From assembly GCA_934045905.1 (NCBI GenBank), contig OW203768.1, forward strand, positions 24,271,060 to 24,335,059: a stretch of 64,000 bases of DNA. Direction: 5' to 3'. Origin of the DNA: Leuctra nigra. Lineage: Eukaryota; Arthropoda; Insecta; Plecoptera; Leuctridae. This document shows positions 61,869 to 64,000 of the stretch, piece by piece. Within the stretch, counting starts at the first letter, position 1. Every line of letters starts with the position of its first letter. Made by a program: the position numbers and the translations under genes. The notes under the pieces are model-generated. The model was not told the origin of the DNA, ran no database searches, and saw nothing but the letters and a program-made list of their open reading frames with translations.

Positions 61869-62394
61869 ACACTGCGTTACGCAATATTGAATAGGGTAAC
61901 TCCAATGACGTCACGTTTCCATGGCAACGTCAAGCGACCACCTTGGATGTTCTCACTGGTGCACAACCAAAACTGTCAAATCCCCTACGAGTACGTAGCT
62001 AGTTTTGATTCCATTACTTATCTCCGATTTTATATTTAAAAAAAAATCGTTAATACCTAGTGAAAACCCCTACACAATACCATCGAAAGATTTTTCAAAA
62101 GATAACTATGATTTTCCGCACATTTCTTACCCCAATATTGGTAATTATGTATTGTATAAATAATTATTGTATGTATGTATTGTATAATAATTAGCTTTTA
62201 CACTGCCAATGATTTCAAAGCTTTAAAATGTCTGGAAGCATTTAACCAAGCTTCTTGTGCGTGATTTGGGAGTAAAGAAGTTTCACAGCATCTACTTCTT
62301 GGTGATTTCAGTGTACGTTGCGCGTGAAGTAGTCGGCTAGAAACAACCAGAGATTAGCAGTGGAAATAGCAACACAAGTCGGCTGGACTACAAG
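61869..62394. other. Gap with no recognisable gene
   Basis: AT-rich. Contains short TGTATTGTAT reiterations near 62148-62185. Confidence 0.4.
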
Positions 62395-62637
62395 ATGAAT
62401 CGTCGACAAGACATTGAGCTGTGCCTAGAACATGGCGTGGCGCCATGCACCATCGCGCTCGAGCGACTGCCGCCCGCGAAGGGGGCATGCAAGTTAAGTC
62501 CTAAAATAAAGAAGGACTGTGACAGTTGCGCACGCATGGAGGCACGCAAACGCAATGCAGCCGATAGTACGCCAAGGCGGCCGATAAGCTTAAAGCAGCC
62601 GCGGCCCAAGAAGTTGGCGAGGATCAAGAGGGCGATG
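62395..62637 (+). other. Unrecognised basic open frame cut by a SINE-like repeat
   Basis: MNRRQDIELCLEHGVAPCTI and then a Lys/Arg-rich segment (KKLARIKRAMI) run directly into a SINE-like repeat at 62637. Several Cys (CKLSPKIKKDCDSC) are visible. No family recognised. Confidence 0.25.
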
Positions 62638-62838
62638 ATTAGATTAGATTATTGTGGTTTAACGGCGCGTCAACGACGAGGTTATATTGCGCACATTAAT
62701 TTTTGCATTTTTGCTTTTAACTTTGTTGATATAAGTGGTGGACATGGGGAGGGGTCGACCTAACGGGCCCGATCCGGGGGAGTCCAACGCTGGTGGGGAG
62801 GCCAGGCCGGAATGGGGACGGACCGGGTGGGTGTGAGG
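62637..62838 (-). repeat. SINE-like repeat, fragment 7
   Basis: GATTAGATTATTGTGGTTTA through ATGGGGACGGACCGGGTGGG; the proposed 3' half of the family only. Confidence 0.7.
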
Positions 62839-63849
62839 AAGCTGCTGCACCGCAGACGAGTAACGGAAAAAGGACGGCAATCAAGGGACTAATGGCTAGA
62901 AGCCATACACCACAGTGCATTCAAAAGTTACCTAATGGCAGGTACTTACCAATGTAAACGTAGCAACGGTCAGACGATCACTTGAACACGGCGCGGTAGC
63001 GAGGGTAGGCGTTGCGAGGCAAGAATTCGGCATTCAGAGTAAAGGAGGAGAATGGAATGTTTGCAGGGAATGCACCTAACGTAAATCGTAGGGACTGTCT
63101 GAGCACAAGTAACAATTAAAGGCACTTTATAATGCAAAAGCGTGGGCGCACTTGAGTGAATGTCGCCTCAATGCGCTGACCTATGTAACGGTGATGAATG
63201 ATCGCGAAGTCGGCGATCACGCATTAGACTTACAGCTTGACAGACAGAGATGTTGTCAGTGTCAAGGTAGGCTTGCAACTGAGTACCTGCCACAGGTAAA
63301 TTGAATGCACTGGGGTAGGCACTGTATTATTGCGCGGTGAAAGGCAAACGGGTAGCGCAATAACAGGGGTGGAAGGAGGGAGGAAAATAGTTCCATGAAC
63401 AACTGAGAGGTCATGGACAGGGGACGGACAGGAAAACTAATAGCTAAATACACGCCCTTTTATTGAATAATTTAATAGGTAGGTTAGGCAAGTAATCTTA
63501 CGCCTAATCGTGAAATCTGACATATCTAACCAGCAATGGTAGATTGTGACAGGTGGTTTGCTTATACTTGCTGAAAGTATATTATATTAAATACATTAAA
63601 ATATTGAAATGCAAACGTGGCATGTCTTGAAGTTTTGTTTATTCATGACAGCTTGCCAAGAGGGCAATACAAAATTATAGCCAATTTGCATCCATAGCTT
63701 CATGCCAAGTATAAACTAAGTAATTCTTTTATAATTTTAGGTGAAGCACTCTCTTAGATTTTTGGCTGCACTCCTTATTCCGTGGGTCATCGCCACAGAG
63801 GATGGCAGTATCGAGTCAGCCCACTGCACACGTATGGCGGGCCTGGTAG
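62839..63849. other. Gap with no recognisable gene
   Basis: No frame or repeat family could be assigned. It is compositionally balanced to AT-rich. Confidence 0.4.
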
Positions 63850-64000
63850 ATTAGATTAGATTATTGTGGTTTAACGGCGCGTCAACGACGAGGTTATATT
63901 GCGCACATTAATTTTTGCATTTTTGCATTTAACTTTGTTGATATAAGTGGTGGATATGGGGAGGGGTCGACCTAACGAGCCCTATCCGGGGGAGTCCAAC
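63850..64000 (-). repeat. SINE-like repeat, copy 8, cut by window end
   Basis: GATTAGATTATTGTGGTTTA AC-type end through CGGGGGAGTCCAAC at the last base of the window; it continues beyond. Confidence 0.7.

Noticed and set aside
1..64000. CRISPR arrays or prokaryotic operons
   Set aside because: Repeats seen are microsatellites, minisatellites and transposons; there is no spacer-repeat regularity, and introns show the DNA is eukaryotic.

Overview
This is a repeat-rich animal nuclear genome segment. Spliceosomal introns, a tRNA-Ile-like scaffold of insect/metazoan type, Jockey-like LINEs, a Penelope element and piggyBac, hAT, Mutator-like, Harbinger and P-like transposase remnants all fit a metazoan. 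The mix of elements suggests an arthropod, but no gene here fixes the species. I see no intact, clearly host-encoded gene. The best host-like remnants are a multi-exon minus-strand gene with CARF (ALS2CR8)-like motifs (about 57.5-59.2 kb), a CPEB/Orb-like fragment (about 12.1-12.3 kb) and a three-exon SAMD3-like fragment (about 12.5-13.4 kb).

The centrepiece is a complete endogenous Polinton/Maverick (adintovirus-type) element at 20496-36478 (15,983 bp). A perfect 6-bp target duplication (CTAGCC) flanks it, and its ends are long terminal inverted repeats beginning 5'-AGTAGATAGC. All genes lie on the plus strand, in order: protein-primed family B DNA polymerase with three N-terminal C2H2 fingers; FtsK/HerA-type packaging ATPase; a small basic hydrophobic-tailed protein; a 239-aa conserved-looking protein; D,D35E integrase with chromodomain; penton-like minor capsid protein; pVI/pX-like basic protein; double-jelly-roll-type major capsid protein; BIR-domain protein; adenain-like cysteine protease; an orphan 221-aa protein; and a two-exon 117-aa protein. 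All frames are open. Several late genes overlap by 1-4 bp. The polymerase is preceded by a cascade of short noncoding exons, two of them a tandem duplication. The inverted repeats carry tRNA-like sequences with Pol III A/B boxes, arrays of a YY1-like GCCATTTT motif, CRE palindromes and about 78-bp iterons. A separate tRNA gene (Ile-like body, CAT anticodon) lies just inside the right repeat.

Left flank (1-20.5 kb): copies of a SINE-like repeat, a decayed FLYWCH/MULE gene, an apparently complete Mutator-like transposon (3775-6607, 604-aa open transposase), LINE and Mutator debris, host pseudogene fragments, a 42-bp minisatellite, and a hAT transposon gene broken by a SINE-like repeat and a LINE.

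Right flank (36.5-64 kb): unclassified repeats, LINE fragments, a Penelope GIY-YIG fragment, a LINE broken by another LINE, Harbinger and P-like fragments, a piggyBac transposase split by a 2.2-kb LINE, two non-autonomous elements with terminal inverted repeats, the CARF-like gene remnant and a Jockey element with a long gag ORF. The SINE-like family and the RNase-H LINE share a related 3' tail, so that LINE may mobilise the short repeats.
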